Shown in pieces: positions 12,539 through 21,068 of a stretch of DNA of 64,000 nt. Numbering within the stretch: the first letter of the stretch is position 1; each line of letters begins with the position of its first letter. The notes below the pieces were generated by a model. That model did not search any database and was not told the origin of the DNA. It worked only from the letters and a program-made list of their open reading frames with translations. Source of the stretch: Carthagonibacter sp032251515 (GTDB taxonomy: Bacteria > Gemmatimonadota > Gemmatimonadetes > Palauibacterales > Palauibacteraceae). Location: the NCBI GenBank assembly GCA_032251515.1, contig JAVVDU010000002.1:68144-132143 (forward strand). Direction: 5' to 3'. Made by a program: the position numbers and the translations under genes.

Positions 12539-13144
12539 CTATGCCTCGGTTTCGCCCTGGTCGAGCTCGGCCAGCACCTCCGGCACGGTCTCCGGGGTGA
12601 CGTTCTCGAAGTACCGGTCGTTCGCCTGCACGACCGTCGCGAAGCCGCAGGCGCCGAGGCACTCGGCCTCGATCACGGTCCACTTCCCGTCCTCCGAGAC
12701 TTCCCCCGCGCGGGTGCCCGTCCGCTCGAGGAACGCCTCGAACACCTCATCCGCGCCGTGCAGGTGGCACGAGATGCAGGTGCAGACCTGGATCCAGTGC
12801 CGCCCCACCGGCCGCTTCGCGTACATCGTGTAGAAGGTCGCCACGGAGCGCACGTAGGCCGGGGTGAGCTCGAGGGCCTCCGCGATCTCCTCCATCGCCG
12901 CGTCCGAAACGACGCCGTTGCGCTCCTGCGCGTAGGCGAGCATGGGGAGCAGGGCCGCCTTCTTCTCCGGGTAGCGGCTCACGGCGGACGCGAGGCGCTC
13001 CCGCCCTTCCTCGTCCGCGAACAGCCGCTCGACCGGGCGCCGCTCGGCCAGCTGGAACGGCTGCGCCGGCACCACGGCGGGATGGATCTTCTTCACTGGG
13101 CTCTTCTTCCCTCCCCCGGGAGGTCCCTCCGCCCCTCCGCTCAT
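12539..13144 (-). CDS. nuoE: NADH-quinone oxidoreductase subunit E ([2Fe-2S])
   Basis: Thioredoxin-fold [2Fe-2S] subunit of complex I, 201 residues. The cluster ligands are in CTCISCHLHG near residue 122 and ECLGACGFA near 163. The first 35 residues are a Gly/Pro/Lys-rich extension not found in the shortest homologues. The ATG overlaps the last base pair of nuoCD's stop as ATGA at 13141-13144, which decides the start. It is followed without a gap by nuoF. Confidence 0.96.
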   Translation of the reverse strand: MSGGAEGPPGGGKKSPVKKIHPAVVPAQPFQLAERRPVERLFADEEGRERLASAVSRYPEKKAALLPMLAYAQERNGVVSDAAMEEIAEALELTPAYVRSVATFYTMYAKRPVGRHWIQVCTCISCHLHGADEVFEAFLERTGTRAGEVSEDGKWTVIEAECLGACGFATVVQANDRYFENVTPETVPEVLAELDQGETEA

Positions 13145-15012
13145 CGGTCGATCTCTCCGAGCACGATGTCGAGGCTCGCGTTCACGGCGATCACGTCCGA
13201 CACGAGCCCCCCCTCCACGAGATACGGCAGCGCCGAGAGGTTCACGAACGACGGGGCGCGGAACCGGCAGCGTACCGGCTTCGACCCGCCATCGGACACG
13301 ATCCCGATTCCCAGCTCGCCCTTGGACGCCTCGACCGAGTACCAGACCTCTCCGGCGGGCACCTGCAGCCCCTCCATGACGAGCTTGAAGTGCGCGATCA
13401 TCGCGTCGATCGAAGACATCGCCTCGCTCTTGGGGGGCAGGATCACGGTCGGGTCCGGCACGTTGATCGGTCCGCCCGGCACGTCGGCCAGGGCCTGCAG
13501 GAGAATGCGCACGCTCTGTCGCATCTCCTCCAGGCGGACCAGGTACCGGTCGAACACGTCTCCCCTCGTGCCCACGGGCACGTCGAAGTCGTACTGCTCG
13601 TAGCCCAGGTAGGGGCGCGCCTTGCGCACGTCGTAGGCGACGCCGCTGGCCCGCAGGTTCGGCCCGGTGAGGCCGAAGCTCAGCGCCGTCGCGGCGTCGA
13701 TCACGCCGATGTCGATCGTGCGCGCCTGCCAGATGGCGTTGTTGGTGAGCAGGCGTTCGCTCTCGTCGATGGTGGCGGGAAGACCCTCGACGAACTCGCG
13801 GCACGCCTCGATCCAGCCCGCCGGCAGGTCGGCGAGCATGCCTCCGATGCGCGTGGAGGAGTTGGTGATCCGCGACCCGCAGTAGGCCTCGTGCAGATTG
13901 TGGATCTTCTCCCGCTCCTCGAACGTGTACAGGAACACGGTGAAGGCGCCGAGGTCGATCGCGGTGGTCCCCAGCCACAGGAGGTGTCCGAAGATCCGGT
14001 TCAGCTCGTTCAGAATCACGCGGACGACACGGCACCGCGGCGTGATCTCGACGCCGAGCAGGCTCTCCACCGCTCCGGCGTACGCCACGTTGTAGATCAT
14101 CGGGGCCAGGTAGTCCATGCGGTCCGTGTACGGGACGACCTGGTTCCACTCCCGGTACTCGCACGTCTTCTCGAACCCCGTGTGCAGGTACCCGATGTGC
14201 GGGATGCACCGCTCCACGGTCTCGCCATCGAGCTGCAGAACGAGACGCAGCACACCGTGCGTCGCCGGGTGCTGGGGGCCCATGTTGATGACCATGCGCT
14301 CGCCCTCGAGCCCGTCCGCCGCCGACTCGGGCAGCGAGCCGGCGGGCAGCTCCGGCAGTTCGGGCAGCACCTCGCCCGGCGCCTGCGTCCCGGGCAGCAC
14401 GCGCGCCAGCTCCAGCTCTTCGCGGGAGTAGACGTCCTCGGCGCTCCGGTTCAGGCAGCGACGCACCTGCTCGGCCCGGCTGAACCGGCCGCGCAGCGGG
14501 AACTCCTTCCGCAGGGGGAATCCCTCGTCGTAGTTCTCGGGCATCAGGATGCGGCGCAGGTCCGGGTGTCCTTCGAACGTGATCCCGAACAGGTCCCAGA
14601 CCTCCCGCTCCAGCCAGTTCGCGGTCCGCCACAGGTCCGTGACCGAGCGGAGGCGCAGGTCATCGCGCGGCACCCGGCACTCCACCCGCAGCTGCCGGCC
14701 GTGACGCATGGACCAGAGCTGGTACCAGACGCGGATCGGACGACCGCCCCCGATGTCGACGCCCATCACGTCCGCGAGCAGGTCGAACGCGAGGGCCGGA
14801 TCCGCGTTCAGATGCGCCAGGACCTCGTGGTTGCGGGCGGGGTCCACGACCACGACGGGCACGCCGACCGCGTCGGCGTGCACAGACACGACGGCGTCGC
14901 CGAACCGCCGGCGCAGGGCCGCGACGGCGGGATCGTCCTGCGGACCACCCGATGCGCGGGGCGCCCCGCGCACCAGTTCCGGGATCTCCAGGGCGGGAGT
15001 CGTGGATTCCAT
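13141..15012 (-). CDS. nuoCD: NADH-quinone oxidoreductase fused subunit C/D
   Basis: A single reading frame of 623 residues joins NuoC (roughly residues 1-205) to NuoD (from about 235). The NuoC part has the ANWLEREVWDLFGITFEGHPDLRRIL signature region. NuoD begins at MVINMGPQHPATHGVLRL and carries PHIGYLHTGFEKTCEYR, which lines the quinone cavity. The linker is Pro/Glu-rich (LPELPELPAG). No stop or frameshift separates the halves, so this is a true gene fusion as in some enterobacteria. ATG at 15012, five bases after nuoB; its stop overlaps nuoE. Confidence 0.96.
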   Translation of the reverse strand: MESTTPALEIPELVRGAPRASGGPQDDPAVAALRRRFGDAVVSVHADAVGVPVVVVDPARNHEVLAHLNADPALAFDLLADVMGVDIGGGRPIRVWYQLWSMRHGRQLRVECRVPRDDLRLRSVTDLWRTANWLEREVWDLFGITFEGHPDLRRILMPENYDEGFPLRKEFPLRGRFSRAEQVRRCLNRSAEDVYSREELELARVLPGTQAPGEVLPELPELPAGSLPESAADGLEGERMVINMGPQHPATHGVLRLVLQLDGETVERCIPHIGYLHTGFEKTCEYREWNQVVPYTDRMDYLAPMIYNVAYAGAVESLLGVEITPRCRVVRVILNELNRIFGHLLWLGTTAIDLGAFTVFLYTFEEREKIHNLHEAYCGSRITNSSTRIGGMLADLPAGWIEACREFVEGLPATIDESERLLTNNAIWQARTIDIGVIDAATALSFGLTGPNLRASGVAYDVRKARPYLGYEQYDFDVPVGTRGDVFDRYLVRLEEMRQSVRILLQALADVPGGPINVPDPTVILPPKSEAMSSIDAMIAHFKLVMEGLQVPAGEVWYSVEASKGELGIGIVSDGGSKPVRCRFRAPSFVNLSALPYLVEGGLVSDVIAVNASLDIVLGEIDR

Positions 15013-15017
15013 GCCGG

Positions 15018-15734
15018 TCAGTCCTCGTGCTCGAGCAGGCGCTCGCGGCGGTCGCGGGGCCGCCGCAGGGCCGCGGACGGTTCGACGCCGCTGACCCGGT
15101 TCTGCCGGGTCGAGTTCCCGAACGGCTGCGCCACCAGGCGGATCGCCTCGGGGGGCAGGTTCGGCCGGCCAGCCGCGTCCGGGTCCTCCTCGCGCAACGC
15201 CCGGTTGGAGAGAGACTCTCCCTTGATCTTCTCCTGGACCATCAGGAGCCCGTAGATCAGCCCCTCGGGCCGCGGCGGGCAACCCGGCACGTACACGTCG
15301 ACGGGCACGATCTGGTCGATGCCCTGGACGATCGTGTAGTTGTCGAACATGCCGCCGCTGCTCGCGCAGGCGCCCATCGAGACGCACCACTTTGGCTGCG
15401 GCATCTGGTCCCAGATCCGCCGCATGACCGGCGCGAGCTTGTAGGACACCCGGCCGGCGACGATCATCAGGTCCGCCTGCCGGGGGCTGAACGACATCCG
15501 CTCCATTCCGAAGCGGGCCAGGTCGTACTTCGAGGCCGCCGCCGCCATCATCTCGATGGCGCAGCAGGCGGTTCCGAACGGCATCGGCCAGATCGAGTTC
15601 CGGCGCGACCAGTTGATGACGTAATCGAGCCTCGTGGTGAGCCACGAGCGGGGGACCCCGGTGTCGAAGTCCTCCCCGCCCTCTCCCTCGGGAGGCACCA
15701 CGGGAAGCTCCTTGCGCATGTCGGCCTTACCCAT
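15018..15734 (-). CDS. nuoB: NADH-quinone oxidoreductase subunit B (N2 cluster)
   Basis: The subunit that binds cluster N2, the last iron-sulfur centre before quinone, 238 residues. The tandem cysteines are in GTACCAIEM near residue 54, followed by SMGACASSGG and VPGCPPRPEG, giving all four ligands. The C-terminus has about 60 extra, mainly polar residues after the core fold (from ESLSNRALREED onward), a modest extension. It is placed 21 bases after nuoA and five bases before nuoCD. Confidence 0.97.
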   Translation of the reverse strand: MGKADMRKELPVVPPEGEGGEDFDTGVPRSWLTTRLDYVINWSRRNSIWPMPFGTACCAIEMMAAAASKYDLARFGMERMSFSPRQADLMIVAGRVSYKLAPVMRRIWDQMPQPKWCVSMGACASSGGMFDNYTIVQGIDQIVPVDVYVPGCPPRPEGLIYGLLMVQEKIKGESLSNRALREEDPDAAGRPNLPPEAIRLVAQPFGNSTRQNRVSGVEPSAALRRPRDRRERLLEHED

Positions 15735-15755
15735 CCGATCCTCGTCTCCCCTGCC

Positions 15756-16112
15756 TCAATCCCACTCGAGGGCGCCCTTCTTCCACGCGTACGCGAGCCC
15801 TGCCGCCAGGACCGCGACGAACACGAACATCTCGATCAGCCCGAACAGCCCGAGGTCCCGGAACACGGCGGCCCACGGCAGGAAGAAGATCGTCTCGATG
15901 TCGAAGACGATGAACAGCATCGCGACGATGTAGAACTTCACCGAGAACCGCTCGCGCGTGTCCCCCAGCGGGCTGATGCCGGACTCGTACGGGGCCGCCT
16001 TGGCCGGCGTCGGCCGGCGGACGCTCGCCAGGTGAGAGAGCACGAGGAAGAGCGCGGCGTTCAGAAGTCCCACGAGCAGGAGGATCGCGATGCCGACGTA
16101 TGGCTGCCGCAT
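15756..16112 (-). CDS. nuoA: NADH-quinone oxidoreductase subunit A
   Basis: Small membrane subunit of complex I, 118 residues with three predicted helices. The conserved loop between helices 1 and 2 (PYESGISPLGDTRERFSVKFY, residues around 40-60) and the acidic FDIETIFFLPWA helix identify it. It is the first gene of the nuo operon, so regulation should act just upstream. ATG at 16112. A 14-base perfect dyad and a TTGACA box lie in the 146 bases before it. Confidence 0.96.
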   Translation of the reverse strand: MRQPYVGIAILLLVGLLNAALFLVLSHLASVRRPTPAKAAPYESGISPLGDTRERFSVKFYIVAMLFIVFDIETIFFLPWAAVFRDLGLFGLIEMFVFVAVLAAGLAYAWKKGALEWD

Positions 16113-16129
16113 GAGCGCCCCGGCACTTC

Positions 16130-16143
16130 GTGAAAGGTTTCAC
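16130..16143 (-). promoter_or_regulatory. 14-bp perfect dyad in the nuoA leader; candidate operator
   Basis: GTGAAAGGTTTCAC is a perfect 6-2-6 inverted repeat ending 18 bases upstream of the nuoA ATG. A perfect TTGACA (minus strand, 16184-16189) lies about 45 bases further upstream, but no convincing -10 hexamer is present at 16-18 bases from it. The dyad could be a repressor or activator site for the 14-kb nuo operon, or a chance repeat. An inward-facing five-base repeat (gcggt/accgc, around 16168-16182) lies between the two. Confidence 0.35.
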
Positions 16144-16258
16144 TTGCCCCGCCCCATCCGGACGCGAGCGGTTTCCGACCGCGTGTCAACGTGCGATGTT
16201 GCGAGGACTTCAACGGCGTGTCCGCGGACCCGCGGGTGCGCGCCGGGAACAAGAGACA

Positions 16259-17131
16259 ATGACCTGTCCTCGCGCACAAGAGCCCTCGGGGCCCGATCGC
16301 CGGCGCACGGTGCCCGTCCCGGGGGCCCGGCTCCGGGTGCGTGTGGAGGGGACGGGCCCGGACGTCCTGCTGCTGCACGGACTCAGCGCGCACGGGGGGG
16401 AATGGGACGCCGTGGCGAAGCGCCTGGAGGGCCGCTTCCGCCTGATCCGACCCGACCTGGCGGATCGCGGCCGGTCCGTGTCCCGGCCGGGGGCCCGGTT
16501 CCGCCTGCGCGACGAGGTGACACGGCTCGCCGCGCTCATCGAAGCGATAGGGGCGACCCGGCCGCTCGTCGTCGGCCACTCCCACGGGGCCGCGCTCGCC
16601 GTCGCCCTGGCGGAGGGCCGGGACACCGCGGGGCTGCTGCTCCTGAACCCGGTCACGCCCTGGACACCACGGCCCGCGGCACTGGCCCTTCTCCGGCCGG
16701 CGCCGGTGCGCCTGTGCCTGGCCCCGCTCCTGCGCCACTTCCGCCGCCCCCTCACCCGCTATATCCTGAGCCGGCGTGTCTACGCCGATCCGGGCGGCGC
16801 GACCCGCCGGGCCGTGGAGCGGTACGCCGCGCCTCTCGCCCGGACCCGGCGGGTCCGCCGGCTGCTGCGGGTGCTGGCGGACTGGCGGCCGTCCGAGCTG
16901 TCGCCGCCGGCCCGGCCTCCCGCTCCGGCGGTCGTCGTGGCGGGCGCCCGCGACCGGCGGATCCCGGTGGGACAGGCGGCGCGCTGGGCGGAAGCGCTGC
17001 AGGCGGAGTTCCTGGTGTTCGATGACTGCGCGCACGGGGTCCCGGAGGAGGCTCCCGACCGCGTGGCGGCCCTCGTCGTCCGATTGCTCGCGTCCTCCGG
17101 AAAGGCCCGCGCCGGTGAGCATCAAGAGTGA
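16259..17131 (+). CDS. Alpha/beta-hydrolase fold protein
   Basis: A 290-residue single-domain hydrolase. The oxyanion loop LLLHGLSAHGGEW is near residue 40, the nucleophile elbow GHSHG near residue 105, a probable acid in VVAGARDRRIP near 235, and the catalytic histidine in DDCAHGVPEEAP near 262. It therefore has a complete Ser-Asp-His set. Arg-rich lid residues (RPAPVRLCLAPLLRHFRR) interrupt the core. I chose the ATG at 16259; the frame stays open upstream, but that stretch overlaps the nuoA leader and reads like non-coding sequence. The 3' end overlaps dcd by 17 bases. Substrate is unknown; esterase, thioesterase or haloalkane-type activity are all possible. Confidence 0.85.
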   Translation: MTCPRAQEPSGPDRRRTVPVPGARLRVRVEGTGPDVLLLHGLSAHGGEWDAVAKRLEGRFRLIRPDLADRGRSVSRPGARFRLRDEVTRLAALIEAIGATRPLVVGHSHGAALAVALAEGRDTAGLLLLNPVTPWTPRPAALALLRPAPVRLCLAPLLRHFRRPLTRYILSRRVYADPGGATRRAVERYAAPLARTRRVRRLLRVLADWRPSELSPPARPPAPAVVVAGARDRRIPVGQAARWAEALQAEFLVFDDCAHGVPEEAPDRVAALVVRLLASSGKARAGEHQE

Positions 17132-17669
17132 CCGCTGGATTCGCCGCATGGCCCTCGAGCACGGCATGATCGAGCCGTTCGCCGAGCAGGCGTCGCGACC
17201 CGGACGCATCTCGTGGGGGCTCAGCAGCTACGGGTACGACATGCGCGTCTCGGACGAGTTCCGGATCTTCCACAACGCGCTCGCCCCCGTGGTCGACCCG
17301 AAGGCGTTCGACGATCGCTCCTTCGTACCGTTTCAGGGCGACGTATGCATCGTCCCCCCGAACTCGTTCGCCCTCGCCCGTTCGGTGGAGTACTTCCGCA
17401 TTCCGCGCAACGTCCTCACGATCTGCGTCGGGAAGTCCACCTACGCCCGCTGCGGCATCATCACGAACGTCACGCCGTTCGAGCCCGAGTGGGAGGGACA
17501 CGTGACCCTCGAGATCAGCAACACGACACCGCTGCCGGCCCGGATCTACGCGAACGAGGGAATCGCCCAGGTCCTGTTCTTCGAGTCGAGCGAGGACTGC
17601 GAGACGAGCTACGCGGACAAAAAGGGAAAGTACCAGGGCCAGACCGGCGTGACGCCGCCGCGTCTCTGA
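17115..17669 (+). CDS. dcd: dCTP deaminase
   Basis: Converts dCTP to dUTP (or dUMP in the bifunctional type) for thymidylate synthesis in the cytoplasm. The 184-residue product is exactly the family length. Family segments seen are ISWGLSSYGYDMRVSDEF near 33, PPNSFALARSVEYFRIP near 85, GKSTYARCGIITNVTPFEPEWEGH near 110 with the catalytic glutamate, and the C-terminal KYQGQTGVTPPR. The start is a GTG at 17115 inside the end of the hydrolase gene, which suggests translational coupling. Confidence 0.96.
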   Translation: MSIKSDRWIRRMALEHGMIEPFAEQASRPGRISWGLSSYGYDMRVSDEFRIFHNALAPVVDPKAFDDRSFVPFQGDVCIVPPNSFALARSVEYFRIPRNVLTICVGKSTYARCGIITNVTPFEPEWEGHVTLEISNTTPLPARIYANEGIAQVLFFESSEDCETSYADKKGKYQGQTGVTPPRL

Positions 17670-17700
17670 GCGGCGTTCCGAGCGGCCGCAGCGGCGCGGT

Positions 17701-17796
17701 TCAGCGGGACGACGACGACGCCTTCCCGGTGTCGGCCGGCGGGTCGGAAGCCGGATCGCGACGCGCGCCGGCCCGCAGGCAGAGGGCCCAGCCGGC
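17701..17796 (-). CDS. Possible C-terminal fragment of a gene broken by the assembly gap
   Basis: From the gap edge to a TGA at 17701 the minus strand reads 31 codons ending in DPPADTGKASSSSR, with about 90% G or C at third positions, like the real genes here. The first visible residues (GWALCLRAG) could be the end of a membrane helix followed by a polar tail. Gene identity cannot be determined because the rest is lost in the gap. It would converge on dcd. It may also be chance. Confidence 0.35.
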   Translation of the reverse strand, partial: AGWALCLRAGARRDPASDPPADTGKASSSSR

Positions 17797-17896
17797 NNNN
17801 NNNNNNNNNNNNNNNNNNNNNNNNNNNNNNNNNNNNNNNNNNNNNNNNNNNNNNNNNNNNNNNNNNNNNNNNNNNNNNNNNNNNNNNNNNNNNNNN
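17797..17896. other. Assembly gap of exactly 100 N
   Basis: One hundred consecutive N bases. A round number of 100 is the usual placeholder for an unknown gap length in scaffolding, so the true missing sequence may be much longer or shorter. The gap removes the 5' end of the HD-domain gene on its right and perhaps most of a minus-strand gene on its left. Confidence 0.98.
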
Positions 17897-19150
17897 CCGG
17901 CCCGGATCGACGCCGTGGTGCGCGAGGCGCTGGGCGAGGTGGACCCGGCCCCGGTGTACCTGGATCCGGCGGAGCCCCCGGAAGATCCCGTCGCCGCCGC
18001 GCGGGCCGCCGGTGCGTCCTTGCTCCTCGTGGCGTCATCGGCCCTGCCGGGCGGCACCGTCGCCCCGCCGTCCGATCCGCAGGACCCGGCGGTCCTGCTC
18101 CTGCTCGATGGAACCGCCGCGGACCCGGGCGCGGCGGAGCGTCCGGGCGAAGTGCCGCACCTGGCGCTACCCGCGTCCCGCGGCGTGCTGGTGGCCGTGC
18201 TGCGCGCCCTGCTGGCGGCGCATCCCCGGCAGGCCCCGGTCCGTGCCCGCGCGCCGGGCGCCGGATCGGCGGCCGCCCTGTACGAGGCCGCGATCGCGGA
18301 AGCGGAGACGGCTCTCCGCCGGGCACGCGCGGGCGAGGGACCGGACCTGGGGAGCGGCCGCCTGCTCGCCGAGCGCCTCCACACCCACCTGCTTGCCGGA
18401 AACGCGCTCCTGAACCGGTCCCTCGAGCCGCACCCGCCCGGCGACCTGGCGCGTCACTGCGCGGGCGTGGCCGTGATCGCCGGCCGGATCGCGCTCGGCC
18501 TGGCATGGGAGACCGAGGACGTGCTGCGCGTGATCCAGGCGGGGCTCGTCCACGACATCGGCATGGTCCGGCTGCCCGCGGGACTCCTGGCCGACGCCGG
18601 GACCTGGTCTCCGGAGGACCGCCGCCACCTGCAGCGGCACCCGGAACTGGGCGCGCGCCTGCTGCTTCCCGATCTGCCGCGCGCGGAGTGGCTGCACGAG
18701 ATCGTGCTGCAGGAACACGAGCGGCGGGGCGGCCAGGGCTACCCGCAGGGCCTGCGCGGGGACGCGATCGTCCCCGGGGCACGCGTCATCGCGGTGGCCG
18801 ACGTGTTCGAGGCGCTCTCGCACCCCCGCACCTACCGCTCGCCGTTCACGCTCCTCGAAGCGCTGGAGCAGGTGGCGGGGATGACGGGCGAGTGGTTCGA
18901 CCCGGCCGTCGTGACGGCGCTCGTGAACGAGATCTCCGCCTTCCCGCTCGACAGCTACGTGCAGCTCAGCACGGGCGAGATCGCCCGGGTCACGGCGACG
19001 AACCCGGACAACCTGTTCCGGCCCCGCGTGCTGGTCACCTGGGACGGCGAGTGGCGCCGGGTGGAGCCGCCGCGGCCGCTGGACCTGGCCGAGCGGGGAG
19101 ACGTACGGGTCGCCCGGGCGCTCCTGGAGAACGAGCTGCCGCTGACCTGA
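17897..19150 (+). CDS. HD-GYP-type protein with receiver-like N-terminus (5' end lost in gap)
   Basis: Visible part is 417 residues. Residues 1-115 resemble a worn response-regulator receiver fold (LLLVASS, AVLLLLDG, VPHLALPAS) without an obvious phospho-aspartate. From about 160 there is an HD-GYP-like helical domain with the HD pair at residues 219-220 (VHDIGMVRLP). The second motif reads EHERRGGQGYP at 273-283, where active c-di-GMP phosphodiesterases usually have HHERxDGxGYP. The C-terminus (SYVQLSTGEIARVTATNP) is typical of HD-GYP proteins. A role in signalling by cyclic di-GMP is inferred; activity is uncertain because of the substitutions. It converges on the YqiJ-like gene. Confidence 0.8.
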   Translation, partial: PARIDAVVREALGEVDPAPVYLDPAEPPEDPVAAARAAGASLLLVASSALPGGTVAPPSDPQDPAVLLLLDGTAADPGAAERPGEVPHLALPASRGVLVAVLRALLAAHPRQAPVRARAPGAGSAAALYEAAIAEAETALRRARAGEGPDLGSGRLLAERLHTHLLAGNALLNRSLEPHPPGDLARHCAGVAVIAGRIALGLAWETEDVLRVIQAGLVHDIGMVRLPAGLLADAGTWSPEDRRHLQRHPELGARLLLPDLPRAEWLHEIVLQEHERRGGQGYPQGLRGDAIVPGARVIAVADVFEALSHPRTYRSPFTLLEALEQVAGMTGEWFDPAVVTALVNEISAFPLDSYVQLSTGEIARVTATNPDNLFRPRVLVTWDGEWRRVEPPRPLDLAERGDVRVARALLENELPLT

Positions 19151-19181
19151 CGACGCGCCGTGACGCGCGGGCGGGACCGGC

Positions 19182-19709
19182 TCAGGCCGGCTCGACGAGG
19201 TAGGAGGTCTCCGCCTGCAGGTAGCCGACGAGTCGGACCCGGCGGCCGAACCGCAGCTCCTCTCCACCCGTGTGTATGCGGACGATGTGGAGCACCCCGG
19301 CCTCGTCCTGCCACTGTGCCCGCCCCGACGCCGGCTGCGCGCCGGCATAGCGGGACACGATGCGCGCTTCCGCTCCCTCCATCCCCGGCGCGGTGAAGGC
19401 GACGCCCTCCACGGGCGGCAGGACCTTGCGCCGCAGGGCGCGCACCCCCCGGCCGATGAGGTGACCGGCCACGGCCGCTACCCCGAGAACGACCGGAAAG
19501 CGCGCCCCGATCTCCATGACGCCGAAGTCGTGCAGGGCCCCGTTGAGCGTCAGGCCGACGACGCCCATCGCCAGCAGGTCCACGGAGAGTCCGGGCGGCC
19601 GGCGCCGGCCCGCGCGGGTGACCAGCCGCAGGCCGAGGCCCGCCGCGACGAGGCCGAGAAAGGGCAGGTTGTACCACCGTCCCAGGAAGGCGAGATACTC
19701 CACGGCCAC
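19182..19709 (-). CDS. YqiJ/NfeD-like membrane protein with C-terminal OB-type domain
   Basis: A protein of 175 residues with three or four predicted membrane helices in the first 90 (WYNLPFLGLVAAGLGLRL, LAMGVVGLTLNGAL, FPVVLGVAAVAGHLIG). A soluble beta-rich domain follows (EARIVSRYAG to RVRLVGYLQAETSYLVEP), resembling the OB-fold tail of DUF1449/YqiJ and NfeD proteins. Those proteins associate with flotillin-like membrane proteins, but no flotillin gene lies next to it here. The start is probably the GTG at 19709 with a GGGGAAGGGCGGGG purine tract upstream. It lies 30 bases downstream of mdh on the same strand. Function is unknown. Confidence 0.7.
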   Translation of the reverse strand: MAVEYLAFLGRWYNLPFLGLVAAGLGLRLVTRAGRRRPPGLSVDLLAMGVVGLTLNGALHDFGVMEIGARFPVVLGVAAVAGHLIGRGVRALRRKVLPPVEGVAFTAPGMEGAEARIVSRYAGAQPASGRAQWQDEAGVLHIVRIHTGGEELRFGRRVRLVGYLQAETSYLVEPA

Positions 19710-19739
19710 CCCCGCCCTTCCCCGTCGCCCGCGCCGCCC

Positions 19740-20666
19740 TCAGTCCGGCAGCAGCTCCATCGTCTCCTGCACCGCCGCCGCGGAGGCCTCGAGGGCCGAC
19801 CGCTCATCGCCGGTGAGCGGCACCTCCAGCACCTGCTCGAGCCCCGCCCGTCCGAGCTTGCAGGGAACGCCGAGGAACAGGCCCTCCAGCCCGAACTCGC
19901 CCTCCAGCCACGCCGCGCACGGGAGGACCCGCTTCTTGTCGCGGACGATCGACTCGACCATCTGCACCGCGGCCGAGGAGGGAGCGTAGTACGCGCTTCC
20001 CGTCCCGAGCAGCTTCACGATCTCTCCCCCGCCCTTGCGGGTACGCTCCACCAGCGCCTCGATCCGATCCCCGGGAAGCAGCTCGGTGAGGGGAATTCCG
20101 CCCACCGAGACGCTGCTCACGACCGGGACCATGCTGTCGCCGTGGCCGCCGAGCACCAGCGCCTGGATGTCCTCCACGCTCACGTCGAGCTCGAGCGCGA
20201 TGAAGCTGCGGAACCGCGCCGTGTCGAGGATCCCGGCCATCCCGACGACGCGCCGTCGCGGGAAGCCCGTGGCCCGCATCGCCACGAACGACATCACGTC
20301 GAGCGGGTTCGTCACCATGACGATGATCGCATCCGGGCTGACGCGGGCGATCTCCTTCGAGATGCCACCCACGATCTCCGCGTTCTTCCGGAGGAGGTCG
20401 TCCCGGCTCATGCCCGGCTTGCGGGCGAGTCCGGCGGTCACCACGTAGATGCCCGAGCCCTCCGTCGGGCCGTACTCCTGCGCCCCGATCACGCGGGTGT
20501 CGAATCCCTCGACGGGTGCCGATTCCCACTGGTCGAGCGCCTTGCCCTGCGGGACGCCCTCCAGGATGTCGACGACCACCACCTCGCGCGCCAGCTCGCG
20601 CTCGGCGATCCGCTGCGCCGTCGTCGCCCCGACGTGTCCCGCTCCAACTACGGTGATCCTGTCCAC
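19740..20666 (-). CDS. mdh: Malate dehydrogenase
   Basis: NAD-dependent oxidation of malate to oxaloacetate in the TCA cycle, 308 residues of the LDH/MDH superfamily. The Rossmann loop VVGAGHVGATTAQ is at residues 5-17. The substrate-specificity loop reads AGLARKPGMSRDDLL near 80, where arginine (rather than the glutamine of lactate dehydrogenase) marks malate use. TNPLDVM, the GMAGILDTARFR block and the catalytic histidine in LGGHGDSMVP near 175 complete the site. Start is GTG at 20666. It stands apart from icd and acnA, which are 24-30 kb away. Confidence 0.96.
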   Translation of the reverse strand: MDRITVVGAGHVGATTAQRIAERELAREVVVVDILEGVPQGKALDQWESAPVEGFDTRVIGAQEYGPTEGSGIYVVTAGLARKPGMSRDDLLRKNAEIVGGISKEIARVSPDAIIVMVTNPLDVMSFVAMRATGFPRRRVVGMAGILDTARFRSFIALELDVSVEDIQALVLGGHGDSMVPVVSSVSVGGIPLTELLPGDRIEALVERTRKGGGEIVKLLGTGSAYYAPSSAAVQMVESIVRDKKRVLPCAAWLEGEFGLEGLFLGVPCKLGRAGLEQVLEVPLTGDERSALEASAAAVQETMELLPD

Positions 20667-20794
20667 GATGAACCGTCCGTGCTTGTGGTGGGGAGGGAGG
20701 CGAGGCCGCCCTCTTCGCGAGAAGGTCCGTGCGTGGGCTTCAACTTACGGGTGATGACGGAGCCCGTCCACCGGGCGGCGGGCGTCGTTCCCGC

Positions 20795-21034
20795 TCAGTT
20801 CCGGCGCGCGGCCAGGTAGTCGGCTCGGCGGGCCGCCTCCTCGGCGATCGCCTCCAGCGCCCGGTCCCAGCGCTCCGGGCTCATCCGGTCCACGAACCGC
20901 GCCAGGAGGCCGACCAGTTCGCGGGCCTCGCCGCGGGTGAGCGGCGCTTCGGGATCTTCCGCCTCCAGGCGGGCTCGGAACCTCTCCAGTTCCTCCCGTT
21001 CCTCCCGATATCGATTCCGGTCCTCCCACGTCAT
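20795..21034 (-). CDS. Small conserved-looking helical protein, function unknown
   Basis: A highly charged 79-residue protein (MTWEDRNRYREEREELERF at the start) that should be almost entirely helical, with a probable coiled-coil N-terminal half and a second half rich in Arg and Ala. It has no membrane segment or signal peptide. The start is well supported by GGAGAC four bases before ATG; the same GGAGACGGCGATG leader precedes pgk and the HU gene. It lies between moaA and mdh on the same strand, with 34 and 128 bases on either side. I do not recognise the family. Confidence 0.7.
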   Translation of the reverse strand: MTWEDRNRYREEREELERFRARLEAEDPEAPLTRGEARELVGLLARFVDRMSPERWDRALEAIAEEAARRADYLAARRN

Positions 21035-21068
21035 CGCCGTCTCCCTCTGCGCGTCCGGGTCATCCGCG

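Noticed and set aside
12539..14632. 697-codon minus frame starting inside nuoCD and ending as nuoE
   Set aside because: Only the last 201 codons are real NuoE; the first part is an out-of-frame reading of nuoCD. The start was set at the ATGA overlap.
16130..16258. Upstream start for the alpha/beta hydrolase at 16130
   Set aside because: Would add 43 Arg-rich residues covering the nuo leader dyad; the ATG at 16259 gives a normal hydrolase N-terminus.
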